Shown piece by piece: positions 12,156 to 26,167 of a stretch of DNA of 64,000 bases. Numbering within the stretch: the first letter of the stretch is position 1; each line of letters starts with the position of its first letter. Under the pieces are notes generated by a model. It had not been told where the DNA came from, ran no database searches, and saw only the letters and a program-made list of their open reading frames with translations. The stretch covers positions 17,441,598 through 17,505,597 of the forward strand of contig NC_089321.1 in NCBI RefSeq assembly GCF_036669915.1, given 5' to 3'. This stretch comes from Pocillopora verrucosa (taxonomy: Eukaryota > Cnidaria > Anthozoa > Scleractinia > Pocilloporidae). Position numbers and translations under genes: made by a program.

Positions 12156-15100
12156 TTACCAAAAGGTATATCCCCCGCCTGTTCCTCCACTGAACCACCC
12201 AGCTTGTCGTTGTTGAACATTCACAGGCTGACCTTGAGAAGCCAATGCCTGAGCTGTATTGGGGGCATATCCTGGTGGAGGGGGCTGTCATGTCAAACAA
12301 AAAAAAGATAATCTCTTATTTCATGATGAAGATACTAAGAAATTCATTCAACCATGGACTGAGCCTAAATTATTGTGTCCCCATCACTCCTACTTGCTGA
12401 GCCATCAACATTCCTATGTGTTGTTGCGAATTGTTTGTTATCTCTTGGTGAGTAGCAGAACAATGATAAACAACTTACTGTGACTTCCTGGGGGGGAGGA
12501 GGGGAACAGACTAAAGAAAATGACTTTCATATATTCTTAACCAGACAAAAGAAAGTAGCCCATTCCATAGTTCAATGATTTTCGTATTTGTTTCTTTGTA
12601 TTTTGCAAAGGGTGTGGTGAGAAGAGGTTTTAAATCTTTATTTCAACAAGTTATTACCATCAAACAATAGCAAACACTTATACTGAAAAAAAAACTTCAA
12701 TCTTCAATTTCATGGTTACTACAATCATGTGACCTTCTTCAGAGAACTAATTCTTTGAACTCCACAGCACTTACTACATCAAAATGCCTATCTATACATT
12801 CAATCCTTCCTTTACTCACCCAATTTTGTGATGAGGCTATACAATTTACATATGGATTGGACTGCATTATGAGTCTTATAAGATTGATTTAAAGGGGGGG
12901 GGAGGGAGGGAGGGAGGGAAGAGGGAAGCAGGGCTATCAATTAGGTTATGAGGGAGAAATGTGAGTTATTCTTTAAGAAACAAATGTCCTTCCAGTGTTT
13001 TCCATTGCTTACAAAGAATAATGAAACTGAAAATTTTTTGCTCTTACTGGAATATTCACTGATGATCCAGGTCCAAACCTTGCACCTGGGTCAAAGGCAC
13101 CATGGACCAGTTGTTGTGGGGGACCTTGTGCAGGGTATTGTCCCACAGGATACTGTTGCCTGGGATAGTGTCCTCCAGCAGTCATACCAGGATACTGCTG
13201 CATCTGCAGTTGAGGCTTCATAAGATAAATAAAACAAAATCAGTGAGGATACAACCGAAAGTCTATTAAACTCTATTAACCAAGTCTACACCAAAGTGTA
13301 TGCTATCAAGTTATTAGCTGATCCATATCACTCCCCTACTAAGAAATATTTCTCAGAAGCAAGTTCCTCTCTTTTGGCAACATCTCCCTCTTCCTCAAAC
13401 AAGTTTGAAGGTTAAATCTTCCTTACAACATAAATGGGTAACTGAGGAACCTTTGTTCTGTTAATTAACATCATCATGGTATATAATTATCCAGTAACCT
13501 GTTTTGTGATAAACATGACACAATTATTGGACAAAAAATTTTCAAGAGGTATTTTTATCTACTGTGTATATTTTGGTTTGAACCTTTCCTTGTTTTAAAA
13601 TTTTGGAGACCAAATTCAATTTTATTTTTGTTTTTCTTTTATTCAAAACTGTATTAAGCAGTTGGCCACGGGGAATGACAATGAGCCTACTTAATACAGG
13701 TTGACCGCTTGATACAGATTCCACAGAATAGGAGTATTATAAAAAATTGTGGAAATCTCCATGTTTTGCCATAATTGATTACTTAATTTATAAAAACTTG
13801 CTCAAAAATACTACTTACACAGATTTTAGGAGATAAAGATGGATTAAATTTTACTTGAAAGATTATTTTACTGTTTTATACTGGTGGAGAACAATACAAA
13901 CGGCCTCTAGGACTAAGTATGAGTGACCACAACCCCTTGATAGGCCTGACTGCTTAATAGAGGTGAATATTACAGTACTAAAGGGGAAACAATTTCATGG
14001 CTTAAACAACCCACTGCTTAATGCAGGGTGACTGCCTAACATGGTGCTGCTTAATACAGGTTTGATATGATACTGAAATCTAAAACAAGAGATGTTAAAA
14101 GTCAAATTGGTTTAAAAAATTTAAAACAAGGGAAAATTTAAATCACATCATATATAATGTACTGGTGGCAATCTCTCTTTCATGATGTATGTGTTTGCAC
14201 AAGCAGAATGAAGATATCAATGTAACACATATATGGTAATTTCTCATAACAGACTTCTACGTCAGACCTTCTTCTACATATTGCTTAACTAAAAAATATT
14301 AGAAAAGTTTCCCAACTATTCCATGTTCACCAATTTCCTTTCTTCAAATTCCTAAGAATTGTTGATAAGTTAACTATGCATCTTCAAGACCAATTTATTA
14401 TTTAGATGTTAATTTATTAAATATTTAGATGTTAATATATTAAATATTTGGATGTTAATTTATTAATGATTTAGAGAAACCTGGCCAACCCTGCAGCATC
14501 AATGTAATTATCAGTCTAGTAAAATACTCAACGTCAACAAGATCATGTTTAGCTTCAAAGAAGTGAGGTTAAATCCATATTCTGGTTCCTTGTGATGTAC
14601 GTAACACTTAAGCTTACAGTTTTACAATTGAAAAACTCATGGTTTGGAGTTCACAGCTGTATAAACCAGAATTTTATGTCACCACAAGGTCTGACAGGCT
14701 CAGGGATGATGATAAACATCCAAAAAATTCTTGCTTCAAAATGTTAACACTTAATGAGGGTAGTGCAACATGAAATAACATAATGGAAGGCACTAAACTT
14801 CACCTCAAGGAAACTTAACAGATCACAAAAGCACGAAAAATACATATCATGGAGTAAACAAAGTCAACTCTACCCCAGAACACAACCTTACAATATTAGG
14901 TTTCAAAAACCTAATTTTCATAGGTGTTTAACATTGGTAGGTATTCTAATTACCATTGACTGTCAACTTACATTGTACATTCCACTAGGAGCTTGTTGGG
15001 GGGCATGTCCTGATATTGGCATTTCGCTGTATGGAGGAGGTGGGACACCATACATTTGTCCACCTGCAGCAGCACTTGCAAACTGTCCCTGCAGTGGATA

Positions 15101-16913
15101 CTGCATGGGCTGAGGTTGGGTTGGGTATGCTGGCTGCTGAGTTGGGTATCCTACACCCTGCTTTGGGTATGAACCTACCAAATTATAGGAAAAAAAATCC
15201 TTATATTTGCCATTTACAGTATTTGGATGGGAATTTTTTTATGAACTCTTTTGTGATTTGTCTTTTCTATTAGAGATTAGAAATATACATTTTCACAGAT
15301 TCATTCAAACTGCTTTAGGATATTTTGGTTTTTAGGATACCTCTACAAAGCCATTCCTGTCATCAAAACAAAAAGAGAATTTAAGAAGGAAGTTCGACAG
15401 TTTGTTATTCTTCATTTATTTCCTAAATTCAAGATAAGCTGCACCTTTTTGCAGCACACTTAACTGAATACAAGGTTCTTAAGTAAATGCAAAAAGACAT
15501 TTACCATGGAATGGAGGGTCCTTAGTGAGTTACATTAACCTGTACAAAGGTGACCTTAAACTGGTAGAATGCCAATTCACAAACTTAACAATTAATATAT
15601 AACAGTTGTTACAGCTGTCTTTTTTTAAGTAAATATGTAAATAAGTTTTTTCTTTGTTAATTTTATGAAAATGGACCTCTAATTATATGTAAGTGGTGCA
15701 AATGAAATGACAGTGTTTGGTGTGAGAATATTAGCTTCCTATGAAAGTATTAAAATTTCTACAAGCATGTTTAAAGTTGATAACTTTGCTTGGCCTAAAT
15801 TATTGAACTTTTAAGAATGCACATTACTGTATATACAGCATAGAAATTTTACAGCATTTCACATTTTAGAATGGCAATTTTTTGTATGTTTTTCCAGGGA
15901 ACAATCATTAGCAGTCAGAGAACACTGAAAATTCAACCTCTAGAAGGTAGTTTTAGGAAATTTCTACCCAAAGAATAAAATATTAACAAGGAAGGAAATT
16001 TAATATTTTCAAATCTTTTGCCATATCAAATTACATAGAAAAGAAGCTATACAGTAGATCATTTGTACATAGATATTTTGAGACAGTCTCGATACAAAGA
16101 GTACTAGTTGTTACTTGGGGTTTTGATCACCTTCAGAGATGAGAGAGTTCAACAGCTATTACACAGAATTCCCCTACAAGATTTTCCATTACCTATGGTA
16201 ACCTATTTTATATTCAGACAAGGAGTGATCAATAAGTATGTCCTCTTTTGCTACATTTCTCACAGAAAAACCCAAATACTTGATTAGCAAATGGAGTATG
16301 TCATTCAGCTGAAAGAGCTCCATCTTTATGGAAACTTATTTTTCGCTCTACGCATTATGAGGAATTATATGAGCGAGTACACAGTTCCATAGCAAGCTTA
16401 GACTAACCTATTCAGATCTCAATCCTTGCTAGACGCATACCACTTACTGATGTGTTAGGAAGAATTGCATATTGCTTGTTTGAAATCACAGAAAAAATCT
16501 TCTCATGTAGACAAAACAGGAGTTTTTCGCCATTAGCAGATCTCATGTTATGCTAACTATGACGTCCTTTCGATGAATTAAATGAATTGGCAGAATGTAA
16601 TTAGTGACTCTGTATCGTGCAATCATTGTATCACGTGTAACTATCAACTCCTAAGGAACAACAGTATTCCTTCCCCTTTTCTCTTAGATTTATCCCTCCT
16701 AGCATCAATGCTTCAATCAACCTTCGTTCGAAAATGACAAAAAGGTTAGCATATTGTCAACTAAGCTAATTAAAAAGCTTACGCAGTATGACATAAGCAA
16801 AGAAAGCAGAAGATTTGTCCTTCCAAAAAGCACAACAAGAATAACTTTTGTTGCTAAAATTTGAACTAAAGTCAATAAAGTTTGCTTGACCAACCTGGAG
16901 GAGCCTTCGACAT
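12156..16913 (-). CDS. DAZAP2: DAZ-associated protein 2 homologue
   Basis: Small proline/tyrosine-rich adaptor, known in vertebrates to bind WW-domain and ubiquitin-pathway partners and to be involved in stress granules and signalling. Four coding exons on the minus strand: 16895-16913 (19 bases, MSKAPP), 14972-15174, 13048-13215, 12156-12284, giving 172 residues (human about 168). Start MSKAPPGSYPKQ resembles the human MNSKGQYPTQ start. There is a PPPPYSE motif (PPxY, WW/NEDD4 ligand) in the second exon, the conserved GAFDPGARFG-GSS-NIP segment in the third, and the diagnostic tail PPPPGYAPN...GGTGGGYTFW, matching the family ending GGYTIW. Junction phases agree throughout. The first coding exon is tiny and is chosen because its single leftover base completes the Gly codon at the next acceptor. 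Confidence 0.93.
12893..12926 (+). other. G-run tract with G-quadruplex potential
   Basis: A run of G followed by repeated GGGA blocks gives at least five G-tracts of three or more separated by single A. It lies in a DAZAP2 intron; the pre-mRNA would carry the C-rich complement, so a quadruplex could form in the non-template DNA strand of that gene only as DNA. Confidence 0.6.
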
Positions 16914-19361
16914 ACTGAAGCTACCTTTTCCACTTAACAATTCACGGAAAACGATCTGATACAGACGAAGACACTCAAAACGAAGGGAACATAAATTTTA
17001 CCTGAGAGAGTCTGGGTAGAGTAGTGTCCAGCTCTCTTTCATATTGATATGTAGCCCAGTTCAGCGCAAAACTTCCGTGTTCCACCTCATATCTCGTTAT
17101 AATACAATAGCGAAAACAATGGTTTACCCAGCCTTTGGTAGTAATACTTTCTTTTGGAATTGTAAGGGTTCTACGGAATTTCAGCCGGGGTTTAGTCATT
17201 CAGTTAGCCTTGGGCGCATGAACTTTCACCATGCTTTAAAACAACCCGATAACGCTATTTTAAGAGTGATCGAAGTTACCCTGTGCTTGTGCTCTTGGTT
17301 AATGAGCCACGCATATAGCATACAGACGAAAATTGCAGTTAAGAACGTATTTTCGAATGGATGTTATCGCTGGGTGAAGTCAAGCGACAGATATACACGG
17401 TATAGTCAGTGACGGTAGTGCATGCTGGCCCTTCTTACTTTCAGTTGGATACTGAGATAGAGGAACTAAAGACAGTGTGGAAAAATTTCATCGTTAAAAA
17501 AGTGATAGGAAAGATCTCCAAACCACTCGTTACTCCCAATACTCTTTCTATGCATTACTCCCAATTTCTATGCATGACTCCCAATGGCAAACTTTTCGCC
17601 ATCGTTTTCCTTCCTTTCTTCAAAGAATTGTATGCATAATGTTGTTTGGGGTTACACAGAATCTTGCTTAGCGAAATGATTGGAGCAAGAAATAACGAGG
17701 AAGTAATGGTGTTTCCTGGAAAGTCAGCACTCAACAATTGTAAATCGGGAATCGAGGATGGGGGATCAATTTTGATGAAATTATAACAATTCCTTCCCCT
17801 TTTACAGTTATCTGTTTCCAGTCCCAGTAAATATCTACATTGGGTACCTTGATGGGATATCAGCTCTTCTGAAGGTGCTTTGATAGAAAATTTCTCCCTA
17901 CACATTTTCCAAAAGCAGCCTATGCCCATTGCTAAGGCTCTCGGGAACACACTGGGGGGAGAGAAGGGATGTAAACTCTAAGACACGACTCCTTCTTTCC
18001 CGAGCGCATTCTACACAAATCAACAGAAAAATGGAAGTTTCAAATCAAACAGATTTGAACTCATCTTGATCTGAAGTTCCTTCTAGAGCACAAAAAATAT
18101 TTTGGCTTCTTTACCTCTACTCTTTATTTTAAGCTGAAAAAAATATCCTTAAAGGATATTCTTGAATACCACATGTGTTTCAATACCATAATGGTGAAAG
18201 ACGTTTAATTTCATACCTGAACCATCCTAAATCATAATTTTTGGGGTGACACATAATTTTGAAGCTTGTGTAGGGGAGTAACACCCATATAAGCTGCACT
18301 GTTTGCTTACCTCTGAAAGTAACTTATAAAATGTCACTCTGATTGTCTAAGTGGATTAACTAAGACAAAAACTGATCTTGGCAAATTGAAAATAAGTTTT
18401 AAAAATTTTGTACAACTGAGTGCAGCCTAGAAAATTTTGATACTTTCCATGTTACTTTCCTGTGAATTTCCCTTTGTGTAGGGGACATGTGGCAAGGACA
18501 TTGTGGAGCTTAACACCAATGTGCCAAAACTGGACTGTTTACCACAAAATGTCCTTGCTACAGTTGCTTCTGCTCTGTCCCTGATTCATGTCCCAGCAAC
18601 ATGTCTCAAGCAGCATACTCATAAGTATGTCCCAGTTACATGAAGGAGCAATATGTCTCCACAAAATTTACTCCTGGGTGGGCCTTCCTTACAAATCATA
18701 AGGTGAGAGCATAACTATTCCACTCACCGATGGCTTGTGTGCTAAGGTTTTGGGGTTGCCATATTCTAAATCATTTTCAATTTATAACTGGAAAAACATG
18801 CAGTTTGATGGTTTTGCTGTACGAAAATTGGAAAATTTAACTGAGGTGGACTGGTTACATTTGAAGAGAAGTAGTATTTGTGGAAACAATAATAGCTTTG
18901 CAAAGGAACATTTATTTTGAGAATGAATCACCTTATGATGCTGGAACTTGATGTGTCTGTGGGTATGTTATTTATTTGGCCAAGATCACATTAATGGCTA
19001 GAGTGGATTTCTCTACTTGAAAAATTTAAAAGCTGATAACAAATTATGGGTTGCATCTTTTAGTTCAAACGATCTAGGAACAATTCTTCCTTGTATCCTT
19101 GGTTGTTGCTGCCTGTCTTTTGAATTACAGTGTGCATGGCTTCCCTTGAGGATAATCTCACAAACTTAGTTCTTACTTCTCTTTCTCAGGCTGATTCAGT
19201 TAAATGCAGTCCACCTTCCTCTTAAGAAGGTTCTCATTTGGTTTGTCCAGCAGATCTTGATCTTAAGCAGGTGCTACCCTCACTTCTTGCTCAAGGTAAG
19301 CATACCAAGGAGAAGGCCTCTGGTAAAAGGGAGCCTTCTGCTGCCCTCTGTTGCCATCACT
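16914..19361. other. intergenic between DAZAP2 start and IGBP1 end
   Basis: Contains the presumed DAZAP2 promoter and 5' UTR (from 16914 upward) and the IGBP1 3' UTR (below 19362). Two longer open frames, 17044-17412 (+) and 17555-17950 (-), show no family motif. Around 18480-18670 is a sequence with internal repeats of the type ATGTCC/GGACAT that may be an old interspersed repeat. Confidence 0.5.
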
Positions 19362-22300
19362 TCATCCCATATTCTCCCTATTGCCCCATCCACGGCGGTG
19401 GTCTGAAAAAAAGTATTATTTACTATCATTGTGTGAAGTTAAAAATAACAACTTGAAGTTAAGTTGTGGTTCACCTTTTGATAACTGATTATTTTCCTGT
19501 GTTTCCTAATTGAAAACAGGTTTTTAGTTTCAAATTAGCTTTTAACTTGCTAAGTGGTCAACAGACTCACCATCTTTCCACTCGTCCCAGTCTCTTTTCT
19601 TCTGAAGCTTAACAGGGTCATCTTCACTTTCAGATTCATCATCACTTGTCTTGCCCTTATTCTTCATTTGGTCCCTGGACCACACAGAAATAGTATTTCA
19701 ACTTTAGATCTATGTTCTTAGTAACAACAACAATTTGAGGAAGGAAACAGTTAAGAAAGTTTAAATCTGAGAGCAGAAATCCAAAGCACTTTCCAGGAAG
19801 ATTTCTTAACGAGATTTAGGTCATTACATGGTTTTACATAGTTTTATTGGAAATTCTCTGACAATTCTAGCTACTATTGGCTCTGTCACATGAGGGTCTT
19901 GAAGGCCTCAAAAATTATTGCGAGGGGCTGGCTAGATGCTTGTCTAGTAGCACCAAATTGGGAACTGATGATAATTAGTTTTCACTCATGGGTGAGCAGG
20001 GGAGAGGTTTCTGTTAAGAAACTTAAAACTTTCAAATGTATCATTGGCACAGTACATCAAAAGCCATAGCTAAAGTTAGCTGCAGGAGGAAAAAAAAAAT
20101 TAACAAGAACTTGACCAAATTGAAGGAAGCTAGAGAACCATAATACTGTAAATCTAACCTAGAGGCCTACAGTGTGAAATCTAGGAGAACTTTCCCAGGA
20201 AATTTGTTGTAAATAATGACAAACAAAAGACATGACTCACTCTTTGTAATCTAACACAACTTTTCCCTCAAGAATTTCTTTTTCTAGGAATTCCTCCTGT
20301 GACATGGTAGGAACACTTGGGTACCCTGCCCCAAAGACTTTGTTCTGACGGTAAAAGAAGCACTCATTAGCATGAAATTACAACTAAAAGGTCTGAAACA
20401 AATACATATTACAGCTTCAGGTGTGACACCACTTTTTACTCAGCAAGAATGTGAATGACTGGACTGATATCACTTGTAATTATACTCTTCTCATGCTTCA
20501 CCAGGAATGCACAAAAGGCCATGTGGTTCTCTGATAGCCTTGTCAACCTTGGGGAATGGTTTTCATTGGGCTCTAGGTATTCATCAGAAGGAGGCATATT
20601 TAAAAGATTGAAGGTTAGAAGGGAGTGTTCATAGGATGTGCGGAGTTTGATGGAGTGGCAGTAATTAGGTCATTAGCTTAGTTTACATAGTCTTGAATTA
20701 TCTACCAGCTTTATTAGCAGAGCAAGTGTAGTAAAACATTACTTACCCTAATCATTTCCCTAGTTATCAGAATTGGTTTAAAGCTCTGTTGAGGCTAAAA
20801 TAAAATTATTTGATACAGTTTAATTGTAGCAACAAGAAGGAAGGGTGATTTTCTCTTCCCACAAATACTGAAGAGCTATGCAAAAGTTATAGTAAAATCT
20901 GTGCATGGTACGATTTAATTTTGAATGCTCAAAGTTTTACACCATTTTAATAATCATACAGTTATGTTCATTTGGAAGAACAGCTTCCCTCCAACAAGTG
21001 GAGGCTAGCAATAAACAGACAATTGACAGGCCATAAACTGGAATGAAACTAGTTCAGAAAAAGTTGGGCAAGAGATGAACAATAATTTATTTTGGAAGAT
21101 ACTGTTTACCAGTACATCAATTCATCAAATGGCACAACAACAAGAAAAAGGGGAAGTTATAGAACAAACTGAATGCAATCCCTTCTACCCAATTCCCAGC
21201 CATGAAGGATGAACAGCCTAATTCAGTTTTTCACTTAAAGCTAAACAAGAAAGCAACAATGGCAGACAAACCTTTGTGGTTACAGGTCTGTCATCTTCTC
21301 TGCCTTTTAGTGTCTGCATGTGTTTCAAGATCTCCACTTCACCTGTGAATTTCAAAGAAGTACAAAGGAGAGATCAGCAATACAATAGCAACAGGAACCT
21401 GCACACTTCACCCTCAACAAGAGCTAATTTTTCCCACAAAAACACACAAACAAACCTGTAGAAAATGGACACATCTATTGAGCAGGCATGCGTTGGTGAA
21501 GGGAATAAAAATGTAAGTATAATTTCTGGTTGCCTACACATGCATTTAATTAAACTTGTATGTTGGCCAAAATTAAGTGTACATCAAATATAATCAAAGA
21601 GCTAAATTTCCATTGCCAGAAACACAGTCTAACCTCCACTACTCTTGTCTAAAAACTACCCTGAAACAGTGAGATTAGTGACTCAAGGTATGCAAATACA
21701 CTTCTTCATATTAATTTCTTAAGTGGGAAAATTTCAAAGAGAACCTAGGCACACATGTTTTCAAGATATGGATGGCAAACAGAAGGCAAGAACAACTCTC
21801 TTCCTGCACTTTCACCTCTATCAAAAAACATAGTGCTAAGTACTATTAAAACTAAAGTACTATTATGTGGGAAATAATCCTGTAATGAGAACCAGAAACA
21901 TTTAAAAAAATGCTTTACTTTGGACTGTAAACTGCCATTCATGGCCCCATTAGGAGCCTGTTTGAGCGGTCAGTTGTTGCATCTGTAAATCAAAAGACTT
22001 ACTTTGAAGACTTGCTAAATGATCCACAACTTTGTTGATCCAAAACTTTAAGAGTAGAACATAATAACTTCTCTGTGAAATACAAAAAAATTCAAATTAA
22101 ATATAAGAACCAAACAACACAAAAGAAAGGTAATGTTATAGTGCAGTTTTAATCCCTTAACTGGAAGAAGTGATTATGTTAACTCTCCCTAATAAACATA
22201 ATTGAACAAGCAGGTAATAAGGACAAAAAAAAGCTAGAATGAGTGATAATTATTTAAGACTTAACCCTTCTACTCCTAAGATCTCATTTAGTAATTTTCC

Positions 22301-25300
22301 CTAATGTCTACCATACAATTTGTATGATTTTAGTTCTGAGAATTTGGTATTGGATCAACAAACAGTCCCCCAATTGATATTTATCTTTATTTTCATCACC
22401 TAATTGACTGCTTGATATTGTATTTGATGTTGTAAGGAGAAATTGGGTCACTTGTGGGAGTTAAGGGGGTTAAAGTGTAATCAGAGCATCATAAATTGTA
22501 AATTCAATCACCTGAGTATCTTCATCTGTTAGAGGCCTGGATGACTCACCAAGGATATTCTGGAGTTCCTGCAAACATTGATGACCAATTATACTTTATT
22601 TCCATAACTAGCAAATGTTAAAAGTTTCACTGTATCACCAAAGAGAAAACACCCATTTCAATAAACTACCATTCCTTTTTCTATTCCATGAGAATACAAT
22701 TCTTAATAAGCATCTAAATTGCATTGCTTGTTTGAGAGTAAACTGAAAATTCTTATTCAAAAATAATTAAGTATAGTTATTCGCTCCCTAAATACCAAAA
22801 GTAACTTGCCTTGTGCCGGAATTTGGCACAGTTTCCCCAGAATTGTATGCAACAGTACTACACAAAAAATACTGAATTCTTAACCTTTATTCTTTTTTCT
22901 TGTTCCTTTTGTTCCTTGTATCTTGCTATTTTTTCTTGACGACTGTTTGCCATTTGATTGATACTTTTTTCTTCCACTCTTGGTTCATCTGTTTCTTCAT
23001 AGTATCTGGAGAGGTCCTTACACAGTGTATACAGGAGAGTTAGTATGATTGTACATACTAAAACTACATGTATTTATTTCCCTATTGTATCAAGGTAAAT
23101 GACTGATAAAAATGCAGGCTATCTAGTCCTATTGAAACATGGAGGAGGAAGGCAAGTGTCCTAAAAATATGCAAAGCTTTGTGCCAAGACAGAGAGAACT
23201 TTTATTTTTAAAAATCATTCCAAGCTTAGTTCAAAGACATATCATAACTAAAAGGCAAACACTGGACAATCTACATCCTTCTCAAAATTTAAAGAGCTCT
23301 ATTTACAGTCTGAGAAATAAAGTTATGCATTAAGTAAAAATAACTGTAAACATCAAAATGTAACATTATCATGCTTACCATGTCTTTTACTCCATAATTT
23401 TTACATCTTTTAAGAAAGTCAATAAAGTAAACCTAAGGCAAGAAAACACAAAGTGCTAAGTTTATTCGTGTAATTTGATCTTCTGAGTGAGAGAAATCCT
23501 GAGAAGGACTCTTGTTGGTTGTGATGACTGACATTTTGACAAACTTAATGGGAGTTTTAATCGGGGTCAAGTGAGAAGTTGTTGTCAGTTGAGTGTTATA
23601 AATTTGGTTTGTGTAAACTGATCAGTTCATTTTGCCATGATGTTATTTCCTGAGAATCAAGTGGTGTAAGTGGGTTGTGACTGGTCAGTTTTTATCTGTG
23701 GGTAATTCTGTTCATTGCAATTGTTGAGCAAAATGTCTTAAATAAGTTGTTTATAGGGTGCTGATAGTAAGTTTCATTACATGGAATGTAATTTGTAGGA
23801 AATATTACCTACTTTGTTCTTGAAACAATTACAGATTCATCATATTTATTTGAGAAGATGCAAATCGAAGTAATGGCTACACAGTAATTGTGAAGAAGGA
23901 ATTTGTCAGCAAGTCTCTCTTTTTTCTTTTTTTTTTTCATAATTCAGTGTATGGTTCATATAAACAGACCTTTGCAATGTTAAGTAAAGTCATTCTATCA
24001 GTTTCAATCTTCCTCAGAAACAGGTCACCAAGAAAAGCTGGTAACAATAGATATCTGAGGAAATAAGAATATTAAGGCATTTATTCAACATTGTACACTT
24101 GGTAGTAAAATAACAGCAAAATCTTGGTACCACAGGAGGGAATGCACAATTATTACTGAATAAAAATGTCTTGATAATAATTTTTAGTATATACCAAAAG
24201 ATAAGATGGTATTGAAGGCATGCTCTGATTGGCTATTCAAACTCCAAATATACATTACTATTCCAGCAATTTAATATTCTATTCCAGCAATGAGCACAGG
24301 ATTTGTGCCCGAAAATATTGTAATCATTGCAGGAAAAAATCAATAAGATTCATCTTTTTTTGTGCTACACTATCACCTCAGTGTTGGTGGCTAGCAGCAG
24401 ATATATCCACCATTAGCCAATTCCAAATTGGTGAGTAGTAGTTACATGTAATTATCATCCAAGTTAGAGTTAATAACGAATTTATGGTTCAATAGTTTCA
24501 AATGCCTTGATTCTATAGAGATAACTGACTCAAACCTCACACTAACTCTAATCACAATCAGTTCCCACTTGCTCTCAGTTATTAACTGTACTGTTCTCAA
24601 CTCCTGATGAGTCAAACTCCTACACCACATACAGTCCCCATAACCTTACACTCACCTTAACTCAGAAGTTGGAACCTCAGACAAATCTTCATTTCCACTG
24701 AACAAAGCCAAACCATTGACTATTTCTGTGGCACGAACAAAGTGATCTACAGCAGTGCTGACCTTCTTCTACACAGAAAAAATGAATGAAACAGTATCAG
24801 TTGATCCATCAAGAACACATGAAATAACTCAATACCACCAGCCTCCACAAAGGAGGAAAATAAAAGTGTCATCGGTGTGATGCAGTACAGTGTAAAAATT
24901 TCCTGATTCCTCATAAAGGTTTTTAAAAGCTCCTCATTGTGTTTTGAACCCACTTGTTTTCCCTTTTTAAAACATGAGACAAAATTCAATAAATTTAATA
25001 AAATTAGCGTTTAAGGATACCTCTCTGGGGAACTTTCTCACACATCTGAAAACAACTTCTCAGATCTATTGATCACAATGTTAACTACTAAAAGTTTCAA
25101 ATACAGTAGGTTGTAACCTTCTAAGGTTAAAAATTACAGCTTTGTCGTTGAGGGTACCTCCTGGGCATTTCACTGCACACCTTTTTCCTTGTGGATATGC
25201 GAGGCATATGAAGTAGTGGTACAGAGATTCAATATGCAAATTTTGTTGCATTAACCTTTTAACTCCCAGAAGTGACTTGTAACTTCTCCCTATAACATCC

Positions 25301-25957
25301 TTACATTATCCAACGAACAGGTATTGAGAATATTCAGACTTTTCAGGAAGAGGTTTTTATCTTGATCTAACACCAAATTTAACAAGGAAATTAGTACCAG
25401 CTAGAGGGGAGAATTAACATTCAGATCCCAGGAGTTGAAGGGTGAACATATCATAGGCAAAGTATTCTTTACTATTGCAGTATAAGTAATATATCAAAAT
25501 GAATAAAGCTACTGTCAGGGGGATATCAATTTAATTATTTTCTTCATTCGGTCTACTAACCGAGTGGGCTACCCTAACCCCCTTCAATTGCCAATGGCTC
25601 GATTCTGTTTCTTGAGAACACAGTACCATTGAATTCTAGTATAATCAGTATATATTCTTGTCATATTCTGCACAATATATCTACGAGTTCATCATAGTGT
25701 CACTTTGATTGTAGCCCTGTACTTAATTTTAATAACGTCCACGATTTCATTCCGCAACGCACAAAATTGAAAATCCAAACAAACGTAGTATGTAAAAATA
25801 CACTAATCATACAACTCAGAATGAATGTAAAAAAAAATACCTGAAATATCTCCGAGGTGCTCGATCCATCGTCATCTTCTATCTCACAATGTAAAACAAA
25901 CCCTTGTTCAAAAATGTCTCCAAGAGATAGGGCCTTAGAACTTTCGGCGGCCGCCAT
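19362..25957 (-). CDS. IGBP1: immunoglobulin-binding protein 1 / alpha4 (TAP42 family)
   Basis: Regulatory partner that holds and protects the catalytic subunit of PP2A-type phosphatases (yeast Tap42), acting in the cytoplasm downstream of TOR. Twelve exons on the minus strand: 25841-25957, 24656-24768, 23970-24054, 23379-23432, 22885-23016, 22512-22568, 22003-22072, 21272-21342, 20747-20794, 20241-20344, 19571-19674, 19362-19402; 331 residues (human 339), all phases consistent. It begins MAAAESSKALSLGDIFEQG. Family landmarks are FLGDLFLRKIETDR, the basic MANSRQEKIARYKEQKE (human MASQRQAKIQRYKQKKE), RSYYVLLLKFWI, PFILTR-like KPILITREMIR, VFGAGYPSVPTM, an acidic stretch DDESESEDD and the terminal RDWDEWKD-HRRGWGNRENMG, matching human HPRGYGNRQNMG. 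Head-to-head with FMC1. Confidence 0.95.
22261..22473. mobile_element. TTAACCCTT hairpin MITE (family A), IGBP1 intron
   Basis: About 213 bp, from TTAACCCTTCTACTCC to GGGAGTTAAGGGGGTTAA, imperfect inverted ends. The interior (TGTATGATTTTAGTTCTGAGA, CAATTGATATTT) is shared with 43838-44045 and has no coding capacity. Confidence 0.7.
25251..25446. mobile_element. TTAACC hairpin MITE (family B), IGBP1 intron
   Basis: From TTAACCTTTTAACTCCCAGA to CAGGAGTTGAAGGGTGAA. It shares the blocks CCAGAAGTGA, TACATTATCCA, ACAGGTA and AGCTAGAGGGGAGAATTAAC with 29736-29912, and the right part with 57251-57367. Confidence 0.75.
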
Positions 25958-26167
25958 AAGTCACCAACAGGGATAAAATATATGGAGTTACATGAGTGGA
26001 ACTTTGTGGCGAGGGTTAACCACTGATAAGAAAATGTGCGGTCTCATAACATCTGGAACTAACTAAAAAGGTAGCCTACGCCAAGGTAAAACGGAGGCGA
26101 GGTTCCCTTGCTTTCGTTTCACCTTGTGGGGGAGGGTACGGCTACACATAGGCTACTGAAATAGTAA
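25958..26167. promoter_or_regulatory. bidirectional IGBP1/FMC1 promoter region
   Basis: Only about 210 bases separate the two divergent start codons, so both transcripts must start from this stretch or within each other's 5' ends. It is more GC-rich than its surroundings and has no TATA box I can see at a convincing position. It contains an imperfect inverted repeat (AAGGTAAAAC and GTTTCACCTT, with GTAGCC and GGCTAC outside). Confidence 0.7.

Noticed and set aside
17044..17950. Two longer open frames, 122 codons (+) and 131 codons (-), near the DAZAP2 5' end
   Set aside because: No family motif, no repeat similarity, no supporting splice structure; composition is ordinary for this AT-rich DNA.
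21970..21990. Acceptor-like TTTACAG followed by ATGCAACAACTGACC as an extra IGBP1 exon
   Set aside because: In the required phase it meets a stop shortly, and exon 22003-22072 joins in phase directly to 21272-21342 with a family-like product.
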